From NCBI GenBank assembly GCA_030867875.1, contig JAOWCC010000936.1, positions 13,338,095-13,402,094 on the forward strand: a DNA stretch of 64,000 nt. The letters are read 5' to 3'. Origin of the DNA: Actinernus sp. WN-2022 (lineage: Eukaryota; Cnidaria; Anthozoa; Actiniaria; Actinernidae). The translations under genes and the position numbers were made by a program. Shown piece after piece: positions 38,701 to 52,500 of the stretch (position 1 is the stretch's first letter; each line of letters starts with the position of its first letter). The notes beneath the pieces were generated by a model, which searched no databases, had not been told where the DNA came from, and saw nothing but the letters and a program-made list of their open reading frames with translations.

Positions 38701-41700
38701 AACCCTAAGTTGTACGTTTAGTAAAGGACAGGTAAATCTGGTTTTCGGTCGGTCTTGAGGAATCTCCGTGGTTATTCTATCACTCGAAAATCTAGATGTG
38801 AAAAGCGATAAAAAGCGAATAAGAGAAACACGAAACACATTAGTTCACGTGAAAACACTTTTCCACCCCCTTCGTCCTGGTTGTGCAAGGTCCCTATTTA
38901 CAGAGAAGAGAACTATCAATGGCATTGACGGTAATCGATAAAAACACTGTGACTAAAGGCCGTGACTGATAACGATTAGCATATCCTTGTTATGAACGTT
39001 AGAGCAGATTTCGTATTAGTGGGACATCTTACTGTATCGTAACTCTGTAATTCGACTGGATCAGAATGGAAAAACAATGGGAAACCATTTCAGTGTCACG
39101 GTATGCCGTACAGTAACTACCGTAAGTCACTACCGTAACTTGTCCGGTCATACGAAATCTGTTCTATAGGCATAACTAGTAACTCTTACCATATTAGCAA
39201 CGGCGAGGACATACTTCATGCTCTGGCTGCCATAGTAATCAGTTGTTGGCTTATCGAGCGTTATCATAACTTCGATTATCTTAGAACCCAGATCCCGCCG
39301 AGTGCGTTGACTTCTTGATTCTGAAGCATCCAACAGGTCGTCTCTTTCAACTGACATGTTTACATAAAACAAAGTACATTAAGGAAAATAAACACTTCAA
39401 ATGACTGGCCACGAGGGAAACAGTGAGTTTTTTCCCTGAGACGGAGTCGAGAGGAACATCGAGAATCGAGGGGAAACAAAACTCACTGATTCCCGAGAAG
39501 CCAGTCATTAAGCGATTTGTTATTTGGCAACAGTCGTTAAATTTCTTTTCCTAAGTTTTATACACGACTATTAATTTTCCCGCCTATAGCTAATCAGTGG
39601 CACGCGTGATTAGACTAAGAACAGTCCCTTTATTTTTCTTGGTCTCTGGTCACGAAAAACTCGATAAAACGATGTTTTGGCAGAGCGCGGAATGGGCGCG
39701 AACGAACTCCCGGAGGGTAGAGGGTGGGGGACAAAAGAAAAATAAAGGGACTGCAGCCTTTCCATTCTGGCGCGCGTTCGACCAATCCCGATTTTCAGTT
39801 GCTCCAACAACTGAAAATCGTGATTGGTCAATTAAACAATAGAGATGTCAGAAAGATATTCCATTTCGCTCGAGAGAGAGACGGCGCTACGGCGCTTTGG
39901 ATTTTTATCAAATCTTTGAAGCTTTCTCGTCAGCTTGGTGGCTTAATTTTAAAGGATGAACAAAAGCAAGCCATTGAGAGCGTATAATTTACGAAACAAA
40001 GATATGTTGGCCGTGCTTCCAACGGGTTTTGGCAATTTAAGCTTAATTTATCAAAGTTTTTTGCTCGCGAAACAGAACAACAACCCGAGTAAAGCCGTTC
40101 TGTCCTGGTAATCGTGCCTCTGAGAAGCATTATCGTTCCAGATCGTACGTGACAATACGAATTTGGCCTATTTATCACGTGGGCTACGATCTGACAATTG
40201 TAGCCCGGCACGTGATCACAGCGTGGCAGGTGGCGTAACGTCTTTTGGCAGTTGGGGAAGAAGCATTCTTTTGACTGGTCCCCGGAAATCTGCTAGGGTT
40301 TTGTGGGATCATAGACTTCGGGAAATATCGAGATTCTCGGGGAAACAAAACTGTGTTCATCGCGACAAGTCATCAAGTCTTAATACGAACCAAATGCCAA
40401 TGCAACTTCATCGAAAACATTACTAAAATCAGCCTTATGGGACTAATTTGTACCTTTGATGGGTTCAGGAAATATGCTAGTCCGCTGTCCACCAGGTCTT
40501 CGTTCTCGCAGGCTCCGTCTCGATATCACGTGGTACCCAGATCCATTGAGTGCTGCTCGCCTTCGTATGTAGTCGGGAACTGGCTCGATCTTATAGGCGT
40601 AGTCACCACTAAAAATAGCACCACTCTAGAAAGTAAATACATATCAAACTGATCAAACGCACTAGCATAACTTTCATCGTAATTGGAGAAACATATTAGG
40701 TCAACTCTTCTCGAGTTGAATTGGTGATTTTGTGGATCTGATGACATATTTCACATCCTCTGCATTGGAACTCCCAAGGCGCGGTAGTACGAGGACAGGA
40801 TTTATCAGCATCCGCTCGCGCTAAGTAAGGTATAACTACATTATTTGGGTCGATACATCAAAGGCATGCGTGATGGCAGATTGGTCTATATAGCCCGCGC
40901 TGAAATTCGATGGGCGTGGGTTTGACTCATTTGTAAGACCTCTGTTTTATTTCGTCTTTTTCTCATGTTTTGCTACTGTTTAGAAGGTTTTCTTTACTAT
41001 CTTTTTGTCATGTTTTGCTACTGTTTAGACGTGTTTTATTTATTGTCTTTTTGTCATGTTTTGCAACTGTTTAGACTGTTTTATTTCTTGTCTTTTTCTC
41101 ATGTTTTGTTCGGCTGTTTGTATTTATTTCTCTTCCGTAGTATTTTTCAGTTACGGTTGCTCAATCGTTTAGAGCGGATTTCAATTGAGTGTCGGAAATG
41201 TTTTGGTTTTGCGTTTACGTAGCTTTTCTATTGGCCGAGAAAATGGCATGTTATAAATCGACCAATGAAATTGCAAAGTAAAACCAATCATGTTTTGGTC
41301 TTGGTTTTGCTTTGGCTCGTGATTGGTTCAGGCGAAACCCATTCACGAACTTTTCCAGCCTTCAGTTGGCTTTTTTGTATTTATTTGCTTCTGTGATTGG
41401 CTGGTTGTGAGTACTTTGCGTTTGGTTTTACGACACTCATGTGAAACCCGCTCTAAGTCAGGAGTATATGGAAGGTCACACTGAAATGTCTATCATTCTC
41501 ACGTGGAGTTTTCATTTTTGATAGATTTCAGAATTTCAAATACCTTGGAGTTGGCCTATTCAATATGGTGATGTGCTTGGAAAAAGAAACAACTATTTAA
41601 GCAATATCCACTTGGAGCTCCGCTTAAATAAAATAATAACAATATAATATATAATGGGATTAATCAGTGGCATATCCATGAGGTGGCTCTTCGACCACTG

Positions 41701-44700
41701 ATTAACCATTTGCAGCTCGTTAACGAAGTTGTTTCACAAAGGCAGCACATTCTACTCACGATCAGTTATTTTAAGTAATGGTCCAGATAAGAACTGTACG
41801 GCAAGGAATGTTAAAAGGTGTTAATTTTCTATTATTCTTTCCCGTAATTTCATTGGTTGATACTTATAAATTCAATAGAAACCCATCGAAATAATGCATT
41901 TTCATTCGATATTTTTTGTGGTTTGAAGTTATTTTTGATCAAACTAAGTATGGTTTGATTTCGAAGAATATCGTATGTGGGGAAAGTTCTCAAACTTGCG
42001 ATTGAAAAATCCTTTGTTTTCTCTATATCCAATTGGCTGGATGGTGGCTTCTCTGCGTTTTCACAGAAAAAAGAGCCAATAGCATAAAAAATAATTTATT
42101 TTCGAGATGTAGTTTGGACTGAAGATACCTCCTAAAGGACTTAAGGCATATTCAAGCAAAATCGTATGTTGGGGAGGCTCACTGCCGTAGAACAATGGAT
42201 TCTACTACAGTTCTTATCTGGACCATTACTTTTAAAATACCCTAAGTATTAAGTAATGGCCGCGGTTTGACCCGTTGACCTCCCGCACAACAGACCGGTG
42301 CTTAACCGCCGAACTAACTGGGAGGCAATGACTATAACTTGACTATAAATTATTAATATACTAGAATTTCTCAATGAGAAGTCAGTGCTGCCTTCCATAC
42401 TACATTCCACTGGCTGCTTCTTGGTACAGCTGTCACTGACGTCAGCTCGTCATTCTCGTTTGCTATGTTCGACGCTGTGTGCGGTGAGTCTTATAATTGG
42501 CGACGTTTCAACACTGATAATAGTTCAATTTCTTATTCACTACATTTGTACAGTTTTTCAAACGATGATTTCCTCATTAAATAATATAATCGATCTCCTT
42601 CGGAAATGAATAACTTCTTATTAACCGAGAGCGAGGACTGTACGGGAAAATATCAGACCGCGGTTTTTCAAAAAAGCCTCGGTCTGTACAGAAAAACCAA
42701 GGTCTGATATTTTCCCGTACAGTCCTCGCTCTCGGTTAATAAGAAGTTTACTATATGGCATTTGCGATAAACTAAGAATGGGAAAATAGGTGACTCGCAC
42801 CGTGACTCGCGCCCGTAACACAACATGCGATAGGTAATTTGCATAAATTTACATACCGAGATTCAGAATTCATTCTGGGATTTACATGAAAGCTCTTCAA
42901 AAGATGAATGGAAATACAATGTCAGAATCAATCCAGAATTAGTTGAATTTGCTAATACGAAGTGAATATGAATATGAAAGCGTGATTGACTAATTGAGAC
43001 CAAACGGTGCTTGCGATCCCACGTGCTGGCTCGGCGAAGAAAATAAGTCGTCTAATCCTTCATCGTCGCTTTCTATGACAACTCTTCGCCTTTTATTTCC
43101 ATCTTGGACAACTTTTATAGGACCATTAAAGATTTGGAACTGGCAGTTGGAGATGCTGGCTCCGTTAAAAATGGCTTCACAAGAGTTGTTGTTCTCTGAA
43201 CTTCCCTGGTTTATAGTGAGGGAATTTGACGTGCTTTGCAGTACTTCATGGCGAACTGGCACTGTTGCACCTGTTGGAGCAGATAACTGGTTGTTTGCAG
43301 TGGAGGATGCTGATGGCTGTCCTTGTGCTCGACTGAGAATGAGAGACATTTGCCGCTGATGCTGGAGGCTGGCGGTTTTGTACGATTGGAGGCTTTCCAA
43401 TTTCTTGTGCCCACTTAGCTGCGCGACGTAATTTTCAGGAATATTAGCGTCAAGCAGTCGGGAAATACAGGTTTTTCTGATTGAATGGTTTGTTATCTTT
43501 CTTCCTGGACGCTGGATACCGGCTTGTGTGGCTGCTTTGGTGAGAAATGTACCAATTTCATTCTTTCCGAGCAGGGCTTTCTTGTACCAAATGCTATTTT
43601 TTTGAGCCTGTGTATAATTTACAGCAAGGAAAAACGGTGCCTCGGGATGGTTCGTCTCGGCTGGACGGTGATTACGAAAGATCTTGTAGTACTTTATGGG
43701 GCATTTCTCTGTACCATTTGCATAGATCTTGGGTTGGAACTGTCGCTGGTGGCCTTTTTCCTGTCCTTTTCTTGTCTTCGTGCCCCGCTCTGACAGCCAT
43801 ACGAGCATTTCACGGCCATCTGTGGGATCTTGTTGCAACGGTTTACATCGCCCCATTTCATTTTTCGGCTTTCATCTCTCGCACGAAAGCCGAATTGCAT
43901 TGCCAAGAACCACCACACTGCCCTCTGAAGGGCCTCAGGATTGTCTTCCCCAAACTGTCCCGACTGAAACAGCATACTTTCTTCATCGTCAGTCAGTGAT
44001 TTCGCTGCCTGTGGCTTGTTTCCCTAGGCCTTGCCGAGTGTTACCAGTTGTTTACGTTTGGCTGTGAGGATTTTACGGGACTTGTTGAACTCAACATCTT
44101 TAAGGATATTAACTGTGGACTTCAGCTCAGTAAGGTGTCGCTGAATACTTCAGTCGTATCCGGTTCATAATCCTCGCCGTTCACTTTGCGAGCGTTTATG
44201 ATTTTTTTTGACAACAAATGGTCGAGCTCGCTCGAAGGTAAGCTTTCTATGTTAACATTTGACTTTCCGATTGACTGTAAGTAGCGACGAAAGGTGTTGA
44301 GGTCACTCTTCGTTTTCTTGCAGGTGTTGGCACTTTTTTGTTCGCTGACAAAATTATCAATTTCCTCTTGGCTGTTTGACTGTTCGTGAATTTCGTCTCC
44401 GGCAGCCATGTTTTTGCTGTTGTTGTCTTCATCGGGATAGTAAAACTCGCTATCCGAGTGTTCCTCTGATTCTTGCATTGTTTTTTAAAGCCTAGGCTTT
44501 TACATCAAAGACAAAATCCTCAGAACATAGATGATTTACGTTTGGTAGAAAACAGTTACTACTTATTTGGTTTTTCTCACAAAACTATGGTTTCCCTAGG
44601 GAAAATAATCGACTGCTAGAGAGACGCGAGAGCCAATCAGAATGCGCCATTTTACCGGAAGTAGCATGTGCCATATAATAATTATAAGTTATACCATGGC

Positions 44701-46535
44701 ATGAGGGGTATTAGTGATTTAAATTGCCCCGAGAGCCGAGGGAAGATTTAAAACGGCCGAGGGACTTTTACATATCTTCTCGCGGCTCTCGGGGCAATTT
44801 AAATCACTAATACCCCGAAATGCCATGGTATAAGTTTGTTATACCATGATCGCCGAGGAACGGAACAAATCTCTGAGAAGTTTAGTTTTTCTGCCGAAAC
44901 TAAAGACGTCGCAGTCGAGTTGCTTTAGAAAACGTTTTGTTTAATGCTTGACTGAGCGCATTGATTTAACGACCCTGGCTTCCCCTGGGGAAAATCGTGT
45001 TGTTTTTGAGAAGAATAACACTAAAATACAATGTAATTATGCGGTTGACTAAATATTCAAAGAGCATGAATGGATTTTAATTACGTCACGTTTATGGTTT
45101 TAAGTATCCCACATGGAAGAAGCGGGTTTGAGAAATTAAGAGAAGAATATGCAGATTGAAATAGGTCATCCCACATGTATTACATTGAAGGTTTGATGAA
45201 GACAGGTCAGTTTGGATTCAGTATTTTTCACCCGGGAGCGTAGGGCTAGTCGTGCCAGAGGGGAGCAGGAGTTGATGCTTTTGACGTTCTCACTTCCAGC
45301 CTGCATTCTCTTCTAATTTTCCCTCATTACGCATGCAGGGGAAATTTAGAAAAATGCATTGTCTCGCAATTTCCCGGCGGGAAATTTTGAAACAATGCAT
45401 ATTTCTAAATATCCCTGCCATCAGGGAAAATTAGTGCTTTAAATGTGCCTCGGAGAACAAAAGAATCCGAGGCTACCATGGTATAACTCGAGTTATTAGG
45501 CCTGACAATGCTTAGGTTACACGCTAACGGTTTCAATATGAACAGATTTCCAATAAATTATTCATCTAATTGTCTGAAGAAACTTTAAAATAAAAGCAGT
45601 ACCGTTAAAGTTTTGCATTTCCAAATTATTTATTGCACGCGAATCGAATAGACAGAAGGAACCTGAACCAAACACAGATAGAACCCAACGACCTTCGAGT
45701 TTCCACGCGGGCAATTGACTAAAGCAATTGACTAAAGTATGTATACTTAACAAAACACTGCTGTTCGTGTTTTAAACAGTACATAAATCACGGTGGGCAT
45801 TTGAGAACATGAGAGAAATGTTAAAGCACAAGCCGAAGGCGCGTGCTTTCAACATTTCTAGAGTGTTCTCAAATGACCAGAGTGTTTTATGATAGTATAA
45901 AACATGGATTTAAGGCTTCTTTATCTGTTTTATAATATAGATTTATGCGCGCGATGAAAGGAAACCGCTAGTTGAAAACTATATAACACGGCTAACCATG
46001 TTATATACTCTGATAAAACATGGCTTCTTAGCCAATCAGAGCGCGCGTACTATCGTATCTATATTATAAACTCTAATATTACTAAAGATAGTAAAGATAA
46101 AGTACGGTATAAGGCATAAATAAATGTATATAAAAACTGTAGAACCTACGATAAGGCTACTAATCTAAGTCAAAGGAATCAGTGACTGCTGGGAAAAAGC
46201 TGCGCTTAAAACGCTCCGTGTTGCATTAGAATTAAAGGCATTAGGCTATTATGTGCTTTACGCAAATTGCGGCAATGAGAGTTAAACCTGGTCTGAAGGA
46301 CGAGGTGGGGAAGGCCTGCTAGTTAATACATGTACTATTCTACATGTACCATCTGTCTCAGAGTGTTACAACCTGTGATTAGATAACTAAATCTCTCATA
46401 TTCCATTTGGTGAACGCATACTTTAGTCTAAGCCAACAATATACGTTCTGTAAATTAAATAACCGCCTCCCGGTTAGCTCAGTGCTTATATAAGCTCCGG
46501 TCTGTTGAGCGGGAGGTCGCGGGTTCAAACCCCGG

Positions 46536-46571
<36 letters not shown>

Positions 46572-49500
46572 AGCTTGAGTAGAAGGTGCTGCCTTTGTGA
46601 AACAACTGCAAATGGTTAGCCATTCACGTCGTCTCGGATCAGGACGTTAAATTGTAGGTCTCCCGTCGGCCTCAAGTTTATCAGTCTCACCAGACTGTCA
46701 TGAGTTACCGACGTTAAATAAAGTTCCTTTACTTTACTTTATAAGTATTGATGATTCACTGATATTATGGCAACGTATCGTAGTTTAGAGATTATCTAAT
46801 CATTCAAATTCGTTGTCATTAATAATTAAGTTATTAATATAAATATGTAAAGTTAGAGAGAAGTAACCTCGCAAGAGGTTACGAAATAAAGGGAGTTAAG
46901 CCAAATTTCTCCGCCTTGTTTGTCCCTACTGGTCCGCTTGCAGGATTAGTTACGAATCCCCGAGCCAAAGTGAGTGAGCTCCGCATAAGCCACCCCAGGT
47001 TGGCAACAATCAGAACAGAGAACAAATGATTAGCACGAGGGAATGAGGCGGGCACGAGCGTGGCAGCGAACGGGCGAGGATGCGCGGAGTAATTTGTTTT
47101 TACTTGCATGGGTTATATTTTTCCATTTATTTTCTTTTATTTCTTTTTTACCTTATTGATGTTCTATGTGTAAGGAGATCTAAAAAAAATATTTATTGAG
47201 TAATTCATCTGTTCATACCAGTTCTCCTTGGCCCAGTTCCCGAACAGCAACATGGGAATGTGGATCATCTGTCACGTGACCATGATAGAACCTGCCTTCT
47301 GGTGTGTGAAGTTCTTTTGTCCACAGCTTGTCACTCCTTTTTCGCATCACAACGAGGTTCGGCGATACAACGTCGTCATTCGGCTGTAGTACTAAATGAA
47401 AGTCTTTTTGGAATGCAGATAATCGATACTGCTTCTGGACTTGATCGATGTCTCTTCGTGTCCGATGTAGTAAAACGGGTATTACTTCGTATTCTGGAAC
47501 TAGGAAAGTATTGTTTTAAAGATGATGTAATCGGCCTTTTGCAGGAATGCAATCACGTGGTTTACATACTGGGTGAAAATCTTAATTCACATATTTAAAG
47601 GCACGTGTACGACATTGGTAGTGTTATTAGCAAAACCTGTTTGTAAATGCTATTTTCTATACCTCCAATCAATTGTCGATCTTTCTAAAACAGCGTTTTT
47701 TTTAAGATAGCTTCCACCTAGCCTCATTTTCAGACGGTACGAGGTCGTCCGCTCACTTCCTCCCCCTCCCCGTCTGATGGACTTCATAGACTTTCATGTT
47801 CCTGACGTCATCAACCTTTGTTTTTACAATAAGCCAATACGAACACGCGTAAGAATTGAAGCGTGAAGTGTAGAGCAGTCGTGCAGTGTCGGCTTTAACT
47901 AGTTGGATCTATCAGCTTTCGTGCACTGGAAAAAACATTATACAGCTTCAAACTTCCGTCGATTTCTCGGAATGGTATCCTGTTTGAGCTGCTGTGGTTC
48001 TTTGGAGAGCAGGAACTTTTTAAATTGGAAGTTTGCGTGCAGTATTTGCAGGACAGGGTATGAGAATGCATACAAGAAATATCAGCCTCGATTCCTGTGA
48101 GTGATGCCGTAAAGTTTATGACTGTGATCTTAGAACTTTTACGCTTTTACTTATATTTTTAAAACGTTTTGAAGCTTGATATGTATGATGATTAGTCACA
48201 CGAGATCCTAAAGTTGTCCTAGTGTAGTTTTTTTGGTATCAGAGATTGTTTTAACCTGACTTTTGTGCAAAGTTCAAATGCCATTGCCGTACATGAACTT
48301 ATGGAAGTGTGATCATAATTCTGAAAACAAAAATATTCACCCAAGTGTCATAAAACATTTTTCCATAACATACTTAGTATGTGTGTTCACTCCTGCAGAA
48401 AAATCATAATATTCTATGAAAGATTTGGTCTTCTAAAAGCCAAAAACCTAGGAGAATGTTTCAGATCGAATGCATGAGATTTACAAGCGGAGGAAGATTA
48501 GTGATTTACCAAAGCCCGTACGTAGATTCAGAAACACTTTGTTTCGATGAATGAACGATTCCAATGCTTTCTTCTGCTCTGGATATAGCTTCGAAATCCT
48601 GAAAACTTTACAACTTCGGTCGACACACTGCTCAAGTTCTTCCCCAACGCCATTTAGAAAAATATACGAGCACATTCCTTAAATTTCAGACTTTGCCAAA
48701 AGTGTAAAGTTCACTCCGATTGGTTCAAATTATGACGTCAGGAACATGAAAGTCTATGAAGTCCATCAGACGGGGAGGGGGAGGAAGTAAGCGGACGACC
48801 TCGTACCGTCTGAAAATCAGGCTACTTGCCACCCAGCATCCATGGCAACGCCTTTTCCATGGGGATCACGAGCTCAATTCATTCGTTCACGATATATTAT
48901 ATCAGCACGTGACTATTTCCTGCAAAAGGCCTATCGAGCCATCAACAGCGAATAAAAATATAATCAACAAAATTAATTTAACCAAATGAAAAGCTCATTG
49001 ACCATCAACGTACTACTCTATCACACTTCCCGTTTCATGATATTGTTCGTAATTAAATGGTTACTAACATCAAAAATATGTATTGTGATCGCCTCCTGCA
49101 AATTAAAAGGCACAACCTTCTGATCTCCACAATTCCTCCAGTTAAGGCTGGTTTCCATATCATCTTTTCTAGTTTTTTCGTGTTTTTCTTGTGTCGTTTC
49201 TCGTTTTTCTAAACTTGTCTTTTCTGTTTTTCATGTGTTTTTCGAGTGTTTTTCTGTCTTTCCCGAGTGTGAGCGTTAGTATTGAATTGGTAATTATGCA
49301 TTATACAGGATCATACAATGTAAGTTGACGTTGCGCAAGGGACCTACAAAATTAATATTATGACAATTTAAGATAAATTTTAATTGTGTTGTACTTGACT
49401 CTTCCAGCAACACACAGGGAATCAAATATACAATATATACGTTTAAAACGTTATATTAGTGCGCATATGTATTCATTCTAAAAAACCTGTGGTTTAATTA

Positions 49501-52500
49501 AGAATCCTAAGTAAATTCCAAGGACTTACATGTGATCTGTTTATTTGCTTTTTGATAAAGGTCTAATCCCTAATAACATTATCGCATGTCGGACAGAAAA
49601 CTAAATTGAAATATCGAACTAATGTAATCTACATGTAGGATCTTCATGTAGTAGGGCTCGAGATAACGCACGGTCATCAGTCAACCTGATATAATTAAAT
49701 GGAACTTACTGTGAGACTGTCGTAACAGGCGCTTTGCAGCTAACAACGCACGTGTTTGTACTGGAGAGGAAAAAAATATCTGACTTCATTTATTTAAAGG
49801 CCCTGCACGAGATCGGTAGTGTTATTAGCAAAAATGTTTGTAAATGCTATTTTCCACCTCCAATCGATTGTCGATCTTTGTAAAACTGCGTTTTTGAAGA
49901 TAGCTTGCTCTCCAGCACCATGGCAACGCCTTTCACATGGGAATCACGAGCTCAATTCATTCGTTAATAAGTAATATATCAGCACGTGACTGTTAGCTGC
50001 AAAGGGCCTACTGTGGCCACTTACGAAATCATTCCAACTTCGAGTACAATTTCAACCTGCTCGAGGTTTGATACGTTGTCACAGGAAATTTGCACCGGGG
50101 AGTGCAAATTTACGAGGGTGCAAATTTCCTGGGACACCGGGTTGTCTTTGTTCCTCGATGTGATTGGTTACATCTTGGAAGTGGACCTGATTACAGTAGT
50201 CGCACGGTAACAACGTAACAAAGAAGCTTGTAAACATTAGACGTTATCAATATTAGAGTGAAAATTACATACAAGTATGGCGGGTTTTTTTGCGGACAAA
50301 ATTACGAAAACAAACATACATCAATGTTGTCTATGATCCATCGTATTTGTAATGTATACATCAATGTTGAATTCATATATCGATGTCGAAACTTTATCAA
50401 GCATTTTTGAAACGTATACCTCGAAGTCGAAACGTCATATCGAATCACTCGATCAGTTTTTTAAATGTCCTTGCATAAATTCAAACGCGATTTATAGAGT
50501 TTCGGTATCACGTTTCGACATCGATGAATATGTTTCAAACGTGCTTTATTAAGTTTCGACATCGATTAGGATATATGAATTCAACATTGCAGACATTGAT
50601 GTATACGTTAGAAACATGACGGATCATGCACAACATTGATATACATGTACATCAATTGTATGTATGTTTCCGTAATTTTTTCCAGTGATAAAACGTCAAA
50701 TACATGTAACAATTAATATCAATTCCAGACCTGTAAACCTATAGCTTGCAGAATCATCTTAGTACTTTTTAAAGAGAGCAGTAAGCCACTAACATAAGGC
50801 AGTAACTGAGGAAATGAAACATGCAGCAACACTCTAAAATACTTGCCTAAAAACAGGTGGTAATGATATATTGGCTCAACAAAGAGGTATTTTTTACCCG
50901 TTATACTGCATGGCTCCAAATAAAAAAACTCTTGAGCTCATAAGCTGCAGTATGTTCCCTGAAAATTGCGTAAATTTCTTATGTATGATTTTGTCAAATG
51001 ATATGCACACATGCATGTACATGCAGCGAGTATAATCTGCAGATTGCATGCCGACTGGGTATAAAATACAAACTGCAGACTGGGTTCTATGGAACGAATA
51101 GGCTAGCTACTTTCTATGGATAAGTCTTGGTTTTACAGACAGATGCTGTGTCCCAGCAATATCATAAACTGCTGTAACCCAAAGAAATAAAATTGGGCAA
51201 CTCAGTCCACATGCCATATAAATACAACTCTGGTTTTAAGTTTTACATTACATGTAAGTATACGGCAATCATCATCATACATGTAGTTGCTGGTAATAAC
51301 TGCCAGTTAGTCTGCTTCTAATGACAACCCTATAAACCATGGGCTTATATGCCCTCTGTCTTGGTTTTCAAGACAGAGGGCAAAGTTTTTCTCAATACAG
51401 ACCAACCAATTAAGGCCGGTAAATAACTTTTTCCTTATCAATTCAATTGATTGTACTTGCTTTCCTTAATTCAGTCGTGGGCTCGCACAAGAAGCAATAC
51501 ATTGGTCAATCTTGAGCATGCAATCTTTGTTTCACTCAAATCACTGGCAATTTCTGCAGTTTCCCTTTTTTGGTTGACTTTCAATGCAGCATGTTCAATT
51601 CTGGGGTACATTTACATGTACGTTTACAAGAATCCCATCAAAAAATCAATTTTGGAAAACTTTGGAATTAGACAGTCCAGATGAGAATTTAAAATAGATA
51701 CCAGATTGCAATTGGGTTGCAGCCAATAAGAGCACACAATTTCAGTTGATTTCAGACTGGTAAAAAATATAAAAAAAAAAATCCAAGCCGCCATATATCA
51801 AATTATATTTATTATTCACCAAGCAACATATACATGTATAAATTACTGGGTTTGATGTGTGACACATGTGTAATATTTTTTGATGTAATATTGCATGTAA
51901 ATTTAAACCTGCTAGCAGCATTTTTATTTTAATTTATGACTTGGTTAGCAACATACATTGTATTTTTAATTATAACTCATAGTGGAAAAAATTGAAAGCA
52001 TCCCCTTAATAAAGCCTCATTTTTAAATAACAGCTGACAGTTAAGATTAAACAAGTTTGCTAGTCGCTATCCTGGTTACTGGTAGTTAGAACCAAAATAT
52101 ATATTATGTGCAAATAATAATATCTTGCATTTAAGAATACATGTAAATCATACAATAAAATTCTAAGTTAAAATGGCTATATAAACTGCAATAAAAAAAC
52201 TCATTCTCTCATTTGCTCTCATGTGCACTTTAATATCATTTAATTGATCCCAAAACTTCCAGTTCACTGGTCTATAGAGCTCTTCTTGCTTGAATGAAAT
52301 TATTAGTTTTTTGAGATCTTAAAACTGCTGTGCATTCATGAATACATTCATAGCTTTCAATTCCTTGTGATTGCATGAGTATGCATTTTTGACAGAACAC
52401 ATAAAACCATCTGCTACATAGAGCTAGTGTACACATTATATGCAGAGCTTTAAAAAAAACTGAATATGAGGTCAACATAGGAAAGTAGGCGACTGTGACA

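Noticed and set aside
42114..42150. Alternative candidate for the missing propeptide exon after a cttcag acceptor
   Set aside because: Reads through without a donor in the required phase and lies inside the inserted TIR element.
42994..44067. Plus-strand frames of 102-150 residues
   Set aside because: They are antisense shadows of the Crypton recombinase on the minus strand.
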